Shown: positions 1 to 5,100, counted from the stretch's first letter. The stretch is 8,061 nucleotides of DNA from Halobacteriales archaeon QS_9_67_15 (GCA_003023165.1 PXSD01000043.1:1-8061); one strand, 5' to 3'. The notes: generated by a model not told the origin, from the sequence alone. Numbers and translations are program-made.

Positions 1-777
1 GTCGGTCGCCTCCCAGGGGTCGTCGTCGCCGTACCCGCGGAGGAACGCCGCGAGCCGGTCGCGCTCGCCGGCGACCTCGCCGATGACGGTGTTCGCGGGC
101 GGTTCGATGCCCGCCTCGTCGCGAGCGTCGACGATACTGTCGAGCGTCCCGGTCACGACTCGCTGGTCGGCCCACGTCGCCCGTTCGACCAGCGCGACGG
201 GTGTCTCGGGGTTCATCCCGGCCTCGCGCAGCGCGGCGGTGTATTCGGGGAGCTTGCCGACGCCCATTAGAACGACGATGGTCCCGCCGGTCGCCGCGAG
301 CGCATCCCAGTCGACGGCCGACTCCGCCTTCGTGGGGTCCTCGTGCCCGGTGACGAAGGAGACGGAGGAGGCGTGGTCGCGATGGGTCACCGGGATGCCC
401 GCGACCCCTGGGCCGGCGACGGCCGACGTGACGCCCGGCACGACCTCGAAGGGGACCCCGTGCTCGGCCAGATAGGCCGCTTCCTCGCCGCCGCGGCCGA
501 AAACGAACGGGTCGCCGCCCTTCAGTCGGACGACGGTCTCGCCCGCCTCGGCGAGTTCGACGAGTCGCTCGTTGGTGACCGACTGGGGCGTGCGGTCGCC
601 GCCGGCGCGCTTGCCCACGTCCTCGCGGCGCTCCTCGGGGAGCAGGTCGATGATCTCCGGGCCGGGGAGTTTGTCGTGGAGGACGACGTCGGCATCGTCC
701 AGGAGTCTGCGGGCCTTGACGGTCAGTAGTTCCGGGTCGCCGGGCCCGGAGCCGACGAGGTAGACGGTGCCGGTCAT
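1..777 (-). CDS. cobA: Uroporphyrinogen-III C-methyltransferase (SUMT), 3' end outside window
   Basis: This SAM-dependent enzyme methylates uroporphyrinogen III at C2 and C7 to give precorrin-2, the branch point to siroheme and cobalamin. Starting at the ATG at 777-775, 259 codons are open to the window edge with no stop. The family is usually about 250-280 residues, so only the extreme C terminus is probably missing. Translating the minus strand shows the tetrapyrrole methylase motifs in order: VYLVGSGPGDPELLTVKA near the N terminus (SAM-binding loop), then VVRLKGGDPFVFGRGGEEA, then PGVTSAVAGPGVAGIPVTHR. The start lies 2 nt after the hemC stop, and a GGTGA stretch inside the hemC end may serve as its ribosome binding site, so translation is probably coupled. 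No separate promoter is visible. In haloarchaea hemD often follows; it would lie beyond the left edge. The family is certain; cobA, sumT and cysG-A are alternative names. Confidence 0.95.
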   Translation of the reverse strand, partial: MTGTVYLVGSGPGDPELLTVKARRLLDDADVVLHDKLPGPEIIDLLPEERREDVGKRAGGDRTPQSVTNERLVELAEAGETVVRLKGGDPFVFGRGGEEAAYLAEHGVPFEVVPGVTSAVAGPGVAGIPVTHRDHASSVSFVTGHEDPTKAESAVDWDALAATGGTIVVLMGVGKLPEYTAALREAGMNPETPVALVERATWADQRVVTGTLDSIVDARDEAGIEPPANTVIGEVAGERDRLAAFLRGYGDDDPWEATD

Positions 778-779
778 CG

Positions 780-1973
780 TCACTCACCCGCGTTGCGTTC
801 GTCGGCAGCCGGACTCTCCGGCGAGGCACCACCGGTCCCGGACGCCTCGTCGGCGCGCCTGCGGGCCTGGTTGATGAGGTCGGCCGCGCCGGCGTCGGCG
901 AGGTCGGCGGCGAACTCGCGAGCGGCCTGCGGGTGGCGGTCGACGGGGAGTTCGCGCGTCTCGCGGACCTCCTCCTCGCCCGCGCGGTCGAGGACGCGGA
1001 CGCTCGTGCGGACGACCGAGCCCTGCAGGACTGCGAAGATGCCGACGGGGGCGACGCAGCCGCCGCCGAGTTCCTCCAGCACCGTGCGCTCGACGGTCGC
1101 CTCGACGCGCGTCGGCGCGTGGTCGAGGACCGAGCGCAGGTCCTCGGCGAACTCGTCGTCGCGGGCGGTTACCGCGAGCGTCCCCTGGCCCGGTGCCGGG
1201 ACGAAGCGGTCGGGCGAGAGCTGCTGGTGTTCGACGTGGTGGAGCAGGCCCGCCCGTTCGAGTCCCGCCTCGGCGAGGACGATGGCGTCGTACGCCACGT
1301 CGGGGTCCCGTTCGAGCGCGCGCCGTTCGAGCATCGAGAGGTCGTCGAACCACTCCTCGACCGTCCGGTCGTACTCGGAGTCGTCCTCGCCGTCCGCTTC
1401 GTCTTCGTCGTCGTCCGGGACGTTGTACTCCGCAAACCGTTCGAGGTCCTCGTCGGCCTCGTCGGCGACGCGGCGCTCGTGCTCGGCCACCAGCGGCGGT
1501 GCGAGCAGTTTCTCGACGCGCGTGTCGACGTTGCCCCGCAGCGGCTGGACGTCCAGGTCGTCTCGCTCGGCGAGCACCTGCGCGCCGCGTCGGAGACTCG
1601 AGGTGCCGACCGTCGCGCCCTCGGGGAGTCCCATCGAGGAACTCCCGTCGCGCGTGACAAGCACGTCGCGGGGCGCGGCCCGTTCGGGGACGCCGGCGAC
1701 GACGAGGTCGCCCGGCATCTCGGTCGGCATGTCCTTCATCGAGTGAACGGCGGCGTCGCAGTCGCCGTCGAGGACTTCCTCGTCCAGCGCGCGGACGAAC
1801 GCGCCGGTCTTGCCCAGTTCGTGGATCGCCTCGTCGGTGATCTGGTCGCCCGTGGTCTCCACTTCGACGAGCTCCACGTCGAATCGTCTGTGCTCCAGTC
1901 GCTCTTTGATTGTCGCGGCCTGCCGCATCGCGAGGTCGGAGCCGCGCGTCCCCAGCCGCACCGTCGTACTCAT
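780..1973 (-). CDS. hemC: Porphobilinogen deaminase (hydroxymethylbilane synthase) with acidic insertion
   Basis: This cytoplasmic enzyme joins four porphobilinogen units into hydroxymethylbilane, the linear precursor of haem, siroheme and cobalamin. The 397-residue product begins STTVRLGTRGSDLAMRQA, the family N terminus. It carries HSMKDMPTE (about 77-85), GTSSLRRGAQ (about 123-132), LRGNVDTR (145-152) and the cofactor loop LGGGCVAPVG (302-311). Cys306 there should bind the dipyrromethane primer. Bacterial homologues are about 310 residues. The excess comes mainly from a roughly 65-residue segment (about 159-226) between NVDTR..KL and YDAIVLAEAGL, which includes a run of Asp and Glu at 187-199, plus a Ser/Pro/Glu-rich tail. 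The ATG at 1973 is chosen because it opens directly onto the conserved strand and has a TATA-like box 28 bp upstream. It is first in an operon with cobA, 2 nt downstream. Confidence 0.97.
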   Translation of the reverse strand: MSTTVRLGTRGSDLAMRQAATIKERLEHRRFDVELVEVETTGDQITDEAIHELGKTGAFVRALDEEVLDGDCDAAVHSMKDMPTEMPGDLVVAGVPERAAPRDVLVTRDGSSSMGLPEGATVGTSSLRRGAQVLAERDDLDVQPLRGNVDTRVEKLLAPPLVAEHERRVADEADEDLERFAEYNVPDDDEDEADGEDDSEYDRTVEEWFDDLSMLERRALERDPDVAYDAIVLAEAGLERAGLLHHVEHQQLSPDRFVPAPGQGTLAVTARDDEFAEDLRSVLDHAPTRVEATVERTVLEELGGGCVAPVGIFAVLQGSVVRTSVRVLDRAGEEEVRETRELPVDRHPQAAREFAADLADAGAADLINQARRRADEASGTGGASPESPAADERNAGE

Positions 1974-1993
1974 TGTCTCTCAGTGGACGCGCC

Positions 1994-2012
1994 GTGGTGA
2001 AAAGCACACCAC
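1994..2012 (-). promoter_or_regulatory. Putative hemC promoter with overlapping inverted repeat
   Basis: On the minus strand the T-rich core GCTTTTCA (2005-1998) is centred about 28 bp before the hemC ATG, the distance expected for an archaeal TATA box of a leaderless transcript. It sits inside a 6-bp inverted repeat, GTGGTG (1994-1999) and CACCAC (2007-2012), with a 7-nt spacer. A regulator bound there would block TBP/TFB. The core is only a modest TATA match; the operator role is inference. Confidence 0.35.
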
Positions 2013-2081
2013 TTCCGCCCTCGACCGGCGTTCGGTCTCTCTAATTTGTCGCGAAGCGTCGTGAGAACTCGACCCTCGGAA

Positions 2082-2093
2082 GGGGGATCCCCC
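2082..2093. repeat. 12-bp perfect palindrome upstream of the broken cspA
   Basis: GGGGGATCCCCC is a perfect 12-bp palindrome ending 23 bp before the cold-shock ATG at 2117. It occupies the place where a TATA box would be expected for a leaderless gene, and no clear AT-rich box is seen nearby. It could be an operator or a short hairpin, or it may have replaced a decayed promoter. The sequence does not distinguish these. Confidence 0.4.
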
Positions 2094-2116
2094 GATCGCT
2101 TCTCTTTCCACTCGTA

Positions 2117-2301
2117 ATGGCGAACGGTACAGTTGATTCGTTCGACGACGCAGGCGGCTACGGTCTCATCTCGACTGACGACGGCGTCCTCTTCCACACG
2201 GAGGACGTCGGCGGGGAGGACCTGACGGAAGCACTGAGGTCGAATTCGACACCGAATCCTCTGCGAAGGGCTCGCGCGCGGCGAACGTCGTCGGCCAGTA
2301 A
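2117..2301 (+). pseudogene. cspA: Cold-shock protein (CspA-like), frameshifted by one base
   Basis: The reading frame from ATG 2117 encodes MANGTVDSFDDAGGYGLIST, followed by GVLFHTEDVGGEDLTE. This is the start of a haloarchaeal CspA-type single OB-fold nucleic-acid chaperone with the two aromatic RNA-binding strands. After about 2231 the frame is lost and a meaningless tail runs to a stop at 2308. In the neighbouring frame the expected C terminus appears: TEVEFDTESSAKGSRAANVV, then GQ and a TAA at 2299-2301. Adding one G near 2231 (GAA GGC ACT GAG) restores ..LTEGTEVEFD.. and an intact 61-residue protein. The restored form is about three residues shorter than the usual 64 in the loop between the RNA-binding strands, and it has Leu where Phe is common in GYGFI and VFFH. 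It is either a young pseudogene or a one-base sequence error. No strong promoter is seen. Confidence 0.85.
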
Positions 2302-2340
2302 TTTCTAACCACTCGCCGCTCATAGCGATGACTCACGACC

Positions 2341-2356
2341 TCGTCTTTTGAGACGA
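2341..2356 (+). terminator. Small hairpin after the broken cspA
   Basis: TCGTCT (2341-2346) and AGACGA (2351-2356) form a 6-bp stem with loop TTTG, 40 nt after the cspA stop and just before the mobile-element boundary. It may be the original terminator of the cold-shock gene. There is no long T tract, so support is limited. Confidence 0.3.
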
Positions 2357-2360
2357 CTGC

Positions 2361-2368
2361 AATTCTTA
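2361..2368. repeat. Left copy of 8-bp direct repeat (putative target-site duplication)
   Basis: AATTCTTA here is identical to 3280-3287. The two copies flank the 14-bp inverted repeats at the ends of the 0.9-kb element. The left copy is separated from its inverted repeat by one base (C2369); the right copy abuts directly. An 8-bp duplication is the expected mark of several transposase families. Confidence 0.75.
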
Positions 2369-2369
2369 C

Positions 2370-2383
2370 AGCGTGTCATAGAA
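2370..2383 (+). repeat. Left terminal inverted repeat (14 bp)
   Basis: AGCGTGTCATAGAA is an exact reverse complement of 3266-3279. Similarity does not visibly extend further inward, so the recognised end is short. Confidence 0.8.
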
Positions 2384-2429
2384 TCGTCTACGGTGGGTTG
2401 ATTTCACCGATTGTTGTGTCGAAACAGCC

Positions 2430-2460
2430 GGTCAGTGCGTGTGCGAACTGACCACTGACC
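2430..2460. repeat. Inverted and tandem GGTCAGT/ACTGACC repeats inside the element
   Basis: GGTCAGTG (2430-2437) and CACTGACC (2453-2460) are perfect 8-bp inverted arms separated by 15 nt. The right side also holds ACTGACC twice in tandem (2447-2453, 2454-2460). Three copies of one 7-bp word in 31 bp look like a protein-binding array, either a regulator site for the cargo gene or a subterminal transposase site. Both roles are inference. Confidence 0.5.
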
Positions 2461-2516
2461 TCCGACCAGAAAGAGTTGGTATTCACGGAGCCGTGATGAA
2501 TACAAGTCTGTCTTGT

Positions 2517-2539
2517 CCAGTACTATTAGTAGATACTGG
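2517..2539. repeat. Short inverted repeat upstream of the lipoprotein promoter
   Basis: CCAGTA (2517-2522) pairs with TACTGG (2534-2539) across an 11-nt loop that itself contains AGTA/TACT words. It lies 25 bp before the TATA-like box and may be an upstream regulatory site. It is short enough that chance is possible. Confidence 0.3.
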
Positions 2540-2563
2540 CCGGTAGTGATAGGGCAGTGAGAA

Positions 2564-2576
2564 GATATATTATATC
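2564..2576 (+). promoter_or_regulatory. TATA-box promoter of the lipoprotein gene
   Basis: GATATATTATATC is a near-palindromic AT-rich block centred about 25 bp before the ATG at 2595. That spacing matches an archaeal TATA box driving a leaderless mRNA that starts at or next to the start codon. No Shine-Dalgarno sequence precedes the ATG. The promoter lies inside the mobile element, so the cargo gene would carry its own transcription signal. Confidence 0.65.
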
Positions 2577-2594
2577 GTCGAGATATTTCGGAAT

Positions 2595-3212
2595 ATGGTT
2601 CCCGACGACAACATCTCCCCCTCGCGTCGTCAACTTCTCGGCGGACTTGCAGTCATGTTGAGTGGTGTCAGCGGGTGTACGACGGGTGGCCGCCAGGCGA
2701 CACCGAGCCCCACCATCGCCATTACCGAGCGGCGATCGTTCTCTACGTGTGTGAATATGCCAACTACCGCCAAACTAACCAACGCAACTGGTGAGCCAGC
2801 GATTCGTTCATCAGCGTATTCTCCTCCAATGGATTGGGAACGGACCAACTGGTTAGTTACTTCCACCAACGAGCAAGAAGCGCTCGAATACCCAACCGGC
2901 ACGACTGGCGTCGAGAATGCGAGACAGTTCTTAGACGCGACAGATTTGTCCGCACAGAACGTGCTTATCTACCAGCAGACTTTCGATAGCTGTCGCTCGC
3001 TACAGTTGGAACAACTGATGTGGAAACAAGACGAGCGCACAGGTGGAGGGTTCGAGATCGGGATGGAATACAGCTACGATGAGAAAGACGGGAGCTGTCC
3101 AGACGGAGATACAAAATATTGGATAGCAACGATGGTACGAGTGCCGGATGAGATAGAAGAAATAACCCGCTTCACTGCCGGCGGCGTGGAGATCGGTCGA
3201 TCCGATTGCTGA
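2595..3212 (+). CDS. Tat-exported lipoprotein of unknown function (element cargo)
   Basis: The 205-residue product has a twin-arginine signal (SRRQLLGG, Arg11-Arg12), a short hydrophobic stretch (about 14-26) and a lipobox VSGC with Cys28 as the lipidation site. Haloarchaeal lipoproteins commonly have this arrangement, which implies folding before Tat export and anchoring on the outer face of the membrane. A Thr/Pro/Ser linker follows. The mature part holds four more cysteines (52, 133, 168 and the C-terminal residue 205), which could form two disulphides. It is rich in Tyr, Trp and Gln and shows no catalytic motif I recognise. Base composition is lower in G+C than the flanking housekeeping genes. 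The gene sits alone between the inverted repeats with its own TATA box, suggesting recent arrival as a passenger. I do not recognise a family, and the function is unknown. Confidence 0.85.
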   Translation: MVPDDNISPSRRQLLGGLAVMLSGVSGCTTGGRQATPSPTIAITERRSFSTCVNMPTTAKLTNATGEPAIRSSAYSPPMDWERTNWLVTSTNEQEALEYPTGTTGVENARQFLDATDLSAQNVLIYQQTFDSCRSLQLEQLMWKQDERTGGGFEIGMEYSYDEKDGSCPDGDTKYWIATMVRVPDEIEEITRFTAGGVEIGRSDC

Positions 3213-3265
3213 ATAGATACTCTGTACTGATTATTCACAGATGTTACAAGAGGACTTTCCAGTGT

Positions 3266-3279
3266 TTCTATGACACGCT
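3266..3279 (-). repeat. Right terminal inverted repeat (14 bp)
   Basis: TTCTATGACACGCT is the exact reverse complement of the left end (2370-2383). The next eight bases outward are the direct repeat AATTCTTA. Confidence 0.8.
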
Positions 3280-3287
3280 AATTCTTA
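3280..3287. repeat. Right copy of 8-bp direct repeat (putative target-site duplication)
   Basis: AATTCTTA directly follows the right inverted repeat and matches 2361-2368 in the same orientation. Confidence 0.75.
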
Positions 3288-3324
3288 GCCAACGCTGTAC
3301 GAGGCCGCTGTAGTTGGCATCCGC

Positions 3325-3340
3325 GCGAGCGAAGCGAGCG
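3325..3340. repeat. REP-like word, copy 1 (16 bp)
   Basis: GCGAGCGAAGCGAGCG is repeated exactly at 3415-3430. Related GCGAGC..AAGCGAGC words occur at 7039-7053. In my experience such words are common between haloarchaeal genes; no function is assigned. Confidence 0.6.
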
Positions 3341-3347
3341 CGGTTCA

Positions 3348-3383
3348 CCGCCGGAGGGGCGAAGCCCCGGAGGCGGCCTTTTT
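3348..3383 (+). terminator. Hairpin followed by T5, plus-strand terminator-like
   Basis: The outer stem is CCGCC (3348-3352) with GGCGG (3372-3376); the inner stem is GGGGC, loop GAA, GCCCC (3356-3368). A T5 run follows at 3379-3383, and another T run occurs near 3391-3396. The arrangement would stop plus-strand transcripts coming from the lipoprotein or cold-shock side before they run antisense into carS. Archaeal termination relies mainly on the T tract. Confidence 0.45.
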
Positions 3384-3401
3384 CACCCATGTTTTTGCGT
3401 C

Positions 3402-3451
3402 GGGGGTTCCCGCAGCGAGCGAAGCGAGCGAGGAAACCCCCGGCGGAAAAA
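3402..3451 (-). terminator. Hairpin and T5 tract after carS, with REP-like word copy 2
   Basis: On the minus strand a T5 tract (3451-3447) comes 7 nt after the carS stop. A long hairpin follows, with arms GGGGGTT (3402-3408) and AACCCCC (3435-3441) extended by CC/GG with one bulged A. Its loop contains the second exact copy of GCGAGCGAAGCGAGCG (3415-3430). The T tract is the likely termination signal. Confidence 0.45.
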
Positions 3452-3458
3452 GATGGTT

Positions 3459-4004
3459 TCACCAAGGCTCATCCTTCGCGCCGATGAGGTAGGCGATGCC
3501 GTTCGTGACCACGTGGAGCAGCGGCGTCACCACGAGGACGGTCACGAGCACGGGCGGCGTGAGCGTCGCGAGGACCCAATCGAAATCGAACAGGGCTGCG
3601 AGCGCGAGCGCACCGACGACGAAGTCGAGTTGGTCGAGGACGGGAAACGGTGCGCCCCGCTCGTGTCCGCTCCGGCGTTTGAGGAACGAAGCACACATGT
3701 CGCCGCACATCGCGCCGAGTGCGAGGCCCAGCGCGGCGGGGAGCGGGAACGCAACTGCTGGGACCCCGAGGAAGTCCGCGACGGGGCCAGCAACAGCGTC
3801 GAGCGCCAGCGCCAGCGCGACGCCCGCGGCGGTCCCGGCGGCGGTTCCACGCCAGGTCTTCCCGTCGCCGAGGAGCCGCCGGCCGCCCCACGTGCGCCCG
3901 CCGTCGATGGGCCGACCATCGCCCGCCAACACTGCGGCGTTGTTGGGGACGTACGCCGGCAACATCGCCCACAGCGCCGTCACGACTACCGAAAACAGAT
4001 CCAT
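3459..4004 (-). CDS. carS: CDP-archaeol synthase (CDP-2,3-bis-O-geranylgeranyl-glycerol synthase)
   Basis: This integral membrane enzyme transfers CMP from CTP to unsaturated archaetidic acid. It makes the activated CDP-archaeol from which archaeal polar lipid head groups are built. The 181-residue product has the family length (about 170-180). An N-terminal membrane helix (about 4-20) ends in the AYVPNNAAVLAG motif. Then come GDGKTWRG (46-53), helices at about 54-70 and 80-98, CGDMCASFLKRRSGHERG (100-117, a charged active-site loop), PVLDQLDFVVGAL (121-133), and a last pair of helices ending HVVTNGIAYLIGAKDEPW. The ATG at 4004 opens directly onto the first helix and has a TATA-like box about 29 bp upstream. 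The gene is divergent from proline dehydrogenase and is followed by a T tract and hairpin. It appears to be monocistronic. Confidence 0.95.
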   Translation of the reverse strand: MDLFSVVVTALWAMLPAYVPNNAAVLAGDGRPIDGGRTWGGRRLLGDGKTWRGTAAGTAAGVALALALDAVAGPVADFLGVPAVAFPLPAALGLALGAMCGDMCASFLKRRSGHERGAPFPVLDQLDFVVGALALAALFDFDWVLATLTPPVLVTVLVVTPLLHVVTNGIAYLIGAKDEPW

Positions 4005-4028
4005 ATATCGACGCCGACAGGCTCGCGG

Positions 4029-4038
4029 GACTTAAGTC
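4029..4038 (-). promoter_or_regulatory. carS promoter element, palindromic
   Basis: GACTTAAGTC is a perfect 10-bp palindrome centred about 29 bp upstream of the carS start. The CTTAAG core is an acceptable haloarchaeal TATA box for a leaderless transcript. Being symmetric, it could also serve the divergent proline dehydrogenase, which would then have a leader of roughly 75 nt. Confidence 0.45.
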
Positions 4039-4134
4039 GGGGTGGTTCGCGTCCCGTCCCGGAAGCGACGGGTTGACACGGTGGAGGCCGGCGATTCCGA
4101 TATCCATTTCACACTGGCGGCAATACTTGCGAGC

Positions 4135-5052
4135 ATGATACCGCCGATCGCGAGTCAGTTCGTCGCCGGCGAGTCGGCCCCGGTCGCGCTCGAACACGCC
4201 CGCGAGATGAACGAGCGTGACGTGGGTGTGATTCTGAATCTGCTGGGTGAACACTACCACGAGCGCGAACCTGCCGACAAGGACGCGACGACGTACTGCG
4301 AGCTGCTGGACGACATCGCCCGGACGGACCTTCGGGCCTGTCTCTCCGTGAAACCGTCACAGCTCGGGCTCGACGTGGGCGAGTCCGTCTTCCGCGAGAA
4401 CCTCGGACGGGTGGTCAAGCGGGCCGACGAACACGGCGAGTTCGTCTGGGTCGACATGGAAGACCACACGACGACCGACGCGACGCTCGACGCCTTCGAG
4501 GAGTACGCTCGCGAGACGGGCGGCGACGACGGCAGGGAGTCGCCGCAGAATGATCGAACGGGGAGTGCGCGGCGCGAAGCGCCGGGAGCGACCCGTGAGA
4601 CGGACGCGAGCGTCGGCCTCTGCGTCCAGGCCAACCTCAAGCGCACCCGCGAGGACCTCGAACGCCTCGCCGACGTGCCGGGCAAGGTCCGCCTCGTCAA
4701 GGGAGCCTACGACCCGCCCGTCGACGTCGCCTACCAGGAGAAATCGCGGGTGAACCAGGAGTACAGGGAGCTCCTGGAGTACATGTTCCGCGAGTTCGAC
4801 GACGGTGTCGCCGTCGGGAGTCACGACCCGGCGATGGTCGACCTCGCGCGGAAGCTCCACGAGGAGTACGGCACCTCCTACGAGGTACAGATGCTGATGG
4901 GCGTCCGCGAGGACGCGCAGACGGAACTGGCCGAGGAGTGCGAGGTCTGGCAGTACGCGCCCTACGGGAGGAAGTGGGCGTCGTATTTCTACCGCCGCGT
5001 GATGGAGCGCAAGGAGAACCTGACGTTCGCGTTTCGTGCGGTCGTCGACTGA
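4135..5052 (+). CDS. Proline dehydrogenase with an in-frame REP-like insertion
   Basis: This flavoenzyme oxidises proline to pyrroline-5-carboxylate, the first step of proline catabolism to glutamate. Family features in the TIM-barrel domain are ACLSVKPSQLG (68-78), FVWVDMEDH (103-111), GLCVQANLKRTREDL (161-175), VRLVKGAY (185-192), VGSHDPAM (227-234), EVQMLMGVR (250-258), and the C-terminal proline-binding signature YRRVMERKEN with the RRxxE residues Arg287, Arg288 and Glu291. The chosen start MIPPIASQFVAGES matches the typical haloarchaeal N terminus. An upstream ATG at 4042 would add 31 residues with no family character. Residues 129-156 form a hydrophilic segment (GGDDGRESPQND..) that interrupts YARET|DASVGLCVQ. 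Its DNA resembles the repeats near 7060-7088 and is bounded by repeated RET codons. All catalytic motifs remain in frame, so the enzyme is probably active. A GATATC box near 4099-4104 may be its promoter. Confidence 0.93.
   Translation: MIPPIASQFVAGESAPVALEHAREMNERDVGVILNLLGEHYHEREPADKDATTYCELLDDIARTDLRACLSVKPSQLGLDVGESVFRENLGRVVKRADEHGEFVWVDMEDHTTTDATLDAFEEYARETGGDDGRESPQNDRTGSARREAPGATRETDASVGLCVQANLKRTREDLERLADVPGKVRLVKGAYDPPVDVAYQEKSRVNQEYRELLEYMFREFDDGVAVGSHDPAMVDLARKLHEEYGTSYEVQMLMGVREDAQTELAEECEVWQYAPYGRKWASYFYRRVMERKENLTFAFRAVVD
4513..4603. repeat. REP-like insertion within proline dehydrogenase, flanked by GAGACGG
   Basis: GAGACGG occurs at 4513-4519 and again at 4597-4603, exactly 84 nt apart (28 codons). 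The intervening DNA contains GAACGGGGAG (4557-4565 region), the hairpin GGCGC-GAA-GCGCC (4571-4583) and AGCGACCCGTGAG (4587-4599). The last 13-mer recurs exactly at 7076-7088, where GAATGGGGAG and GAA-loop hairpins also lie nearby. This is the same repeat class as the intergenic clusters, here inserted in frame in a gene. Confidence 0.7.
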
Positions 5053-5100
5053 TGAGTGGCGCCGTCGCGCCGTCCTGTTCCCCGCCCGGAAGGAACACAC

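Larger units (their letters stand above)
2369..3279. mobile_element. Putative non-autonomous transposable element carrying a lipoprotein gene
   Basis: A perfect 14-bp inverted repeat bounds this segment: AGCGTGTCATAGAA at 2370-2383 and its reverse complement TTCTATGACACGCT at 3266-3279. The 8-bp direct repeat AATTCTTA lies immediately outside (2361-2368 and 3280-3287), as a target-site duplication would. The interior is visibly AT-richer than the neighbours; for example, 2761-2820 has 30 G+C in 60 bases. It contains one substantial plus-strand gene, a Tat lipoprotein, and no transposase-like frame on either strand. About 210 bp between the left end and the gene hold further short repeats. A non-autonomous element mobilised in trans fits best. 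IS6-type elements combine about 14-bp ends with 8-bp duplications, but I cannot name a parent family from the ends alone. A decayed insertion sequence is less likely because the cargo frame is intact. Confidence 0.72.

Noticed and set aside
793..2000. Long plus-strand open frames opposite hemC (up to 355 codons).
   Set aside because: They are antisense shadows of a clearly conserved gene. High G+C leaves few stops, and the translations are Arg/Ser/Val-rich with no family motif.
2630..2902. Minus-strand open frame inside the element as a possible transposase remnant.
   Set aside because: It lacks any DDE or HUH motif, is only 90 codons and is fully covered by the intact lipoprotein gene on the other strand.
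3325..3441. Possible CRISPR-like array because of repeated 16-bp words.
   Set aside because: There are only two copies, without regular spacers, and the words match common haloarchaeal intergenic hairpin motifs.
4042..4134. Upstream ATG that would extend proline dehydrogenase by 31 residues.
   Set aside because: The extension lacks family similarity and overlaps the intergenic promoter zone. MIPPIASQFVAGE at 4135 matches the usual N terminus.
3453..4138. Plus-strand open frames opposite carS.
   Set aside because: carS on the minus strand has every family motif and membrane helices. The opposite frames are low-complexity Arg/Ala/Pro/Ser/Glu-rich sequence.
4357..5100. Minus-strand open frame of 247 codons opposite proline dehydrogenase.
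   Set aside because: The plus strand encodes an unmistakable proline dehydrogenase. The antisense frame shows no motif and is a codon-bias artefact.
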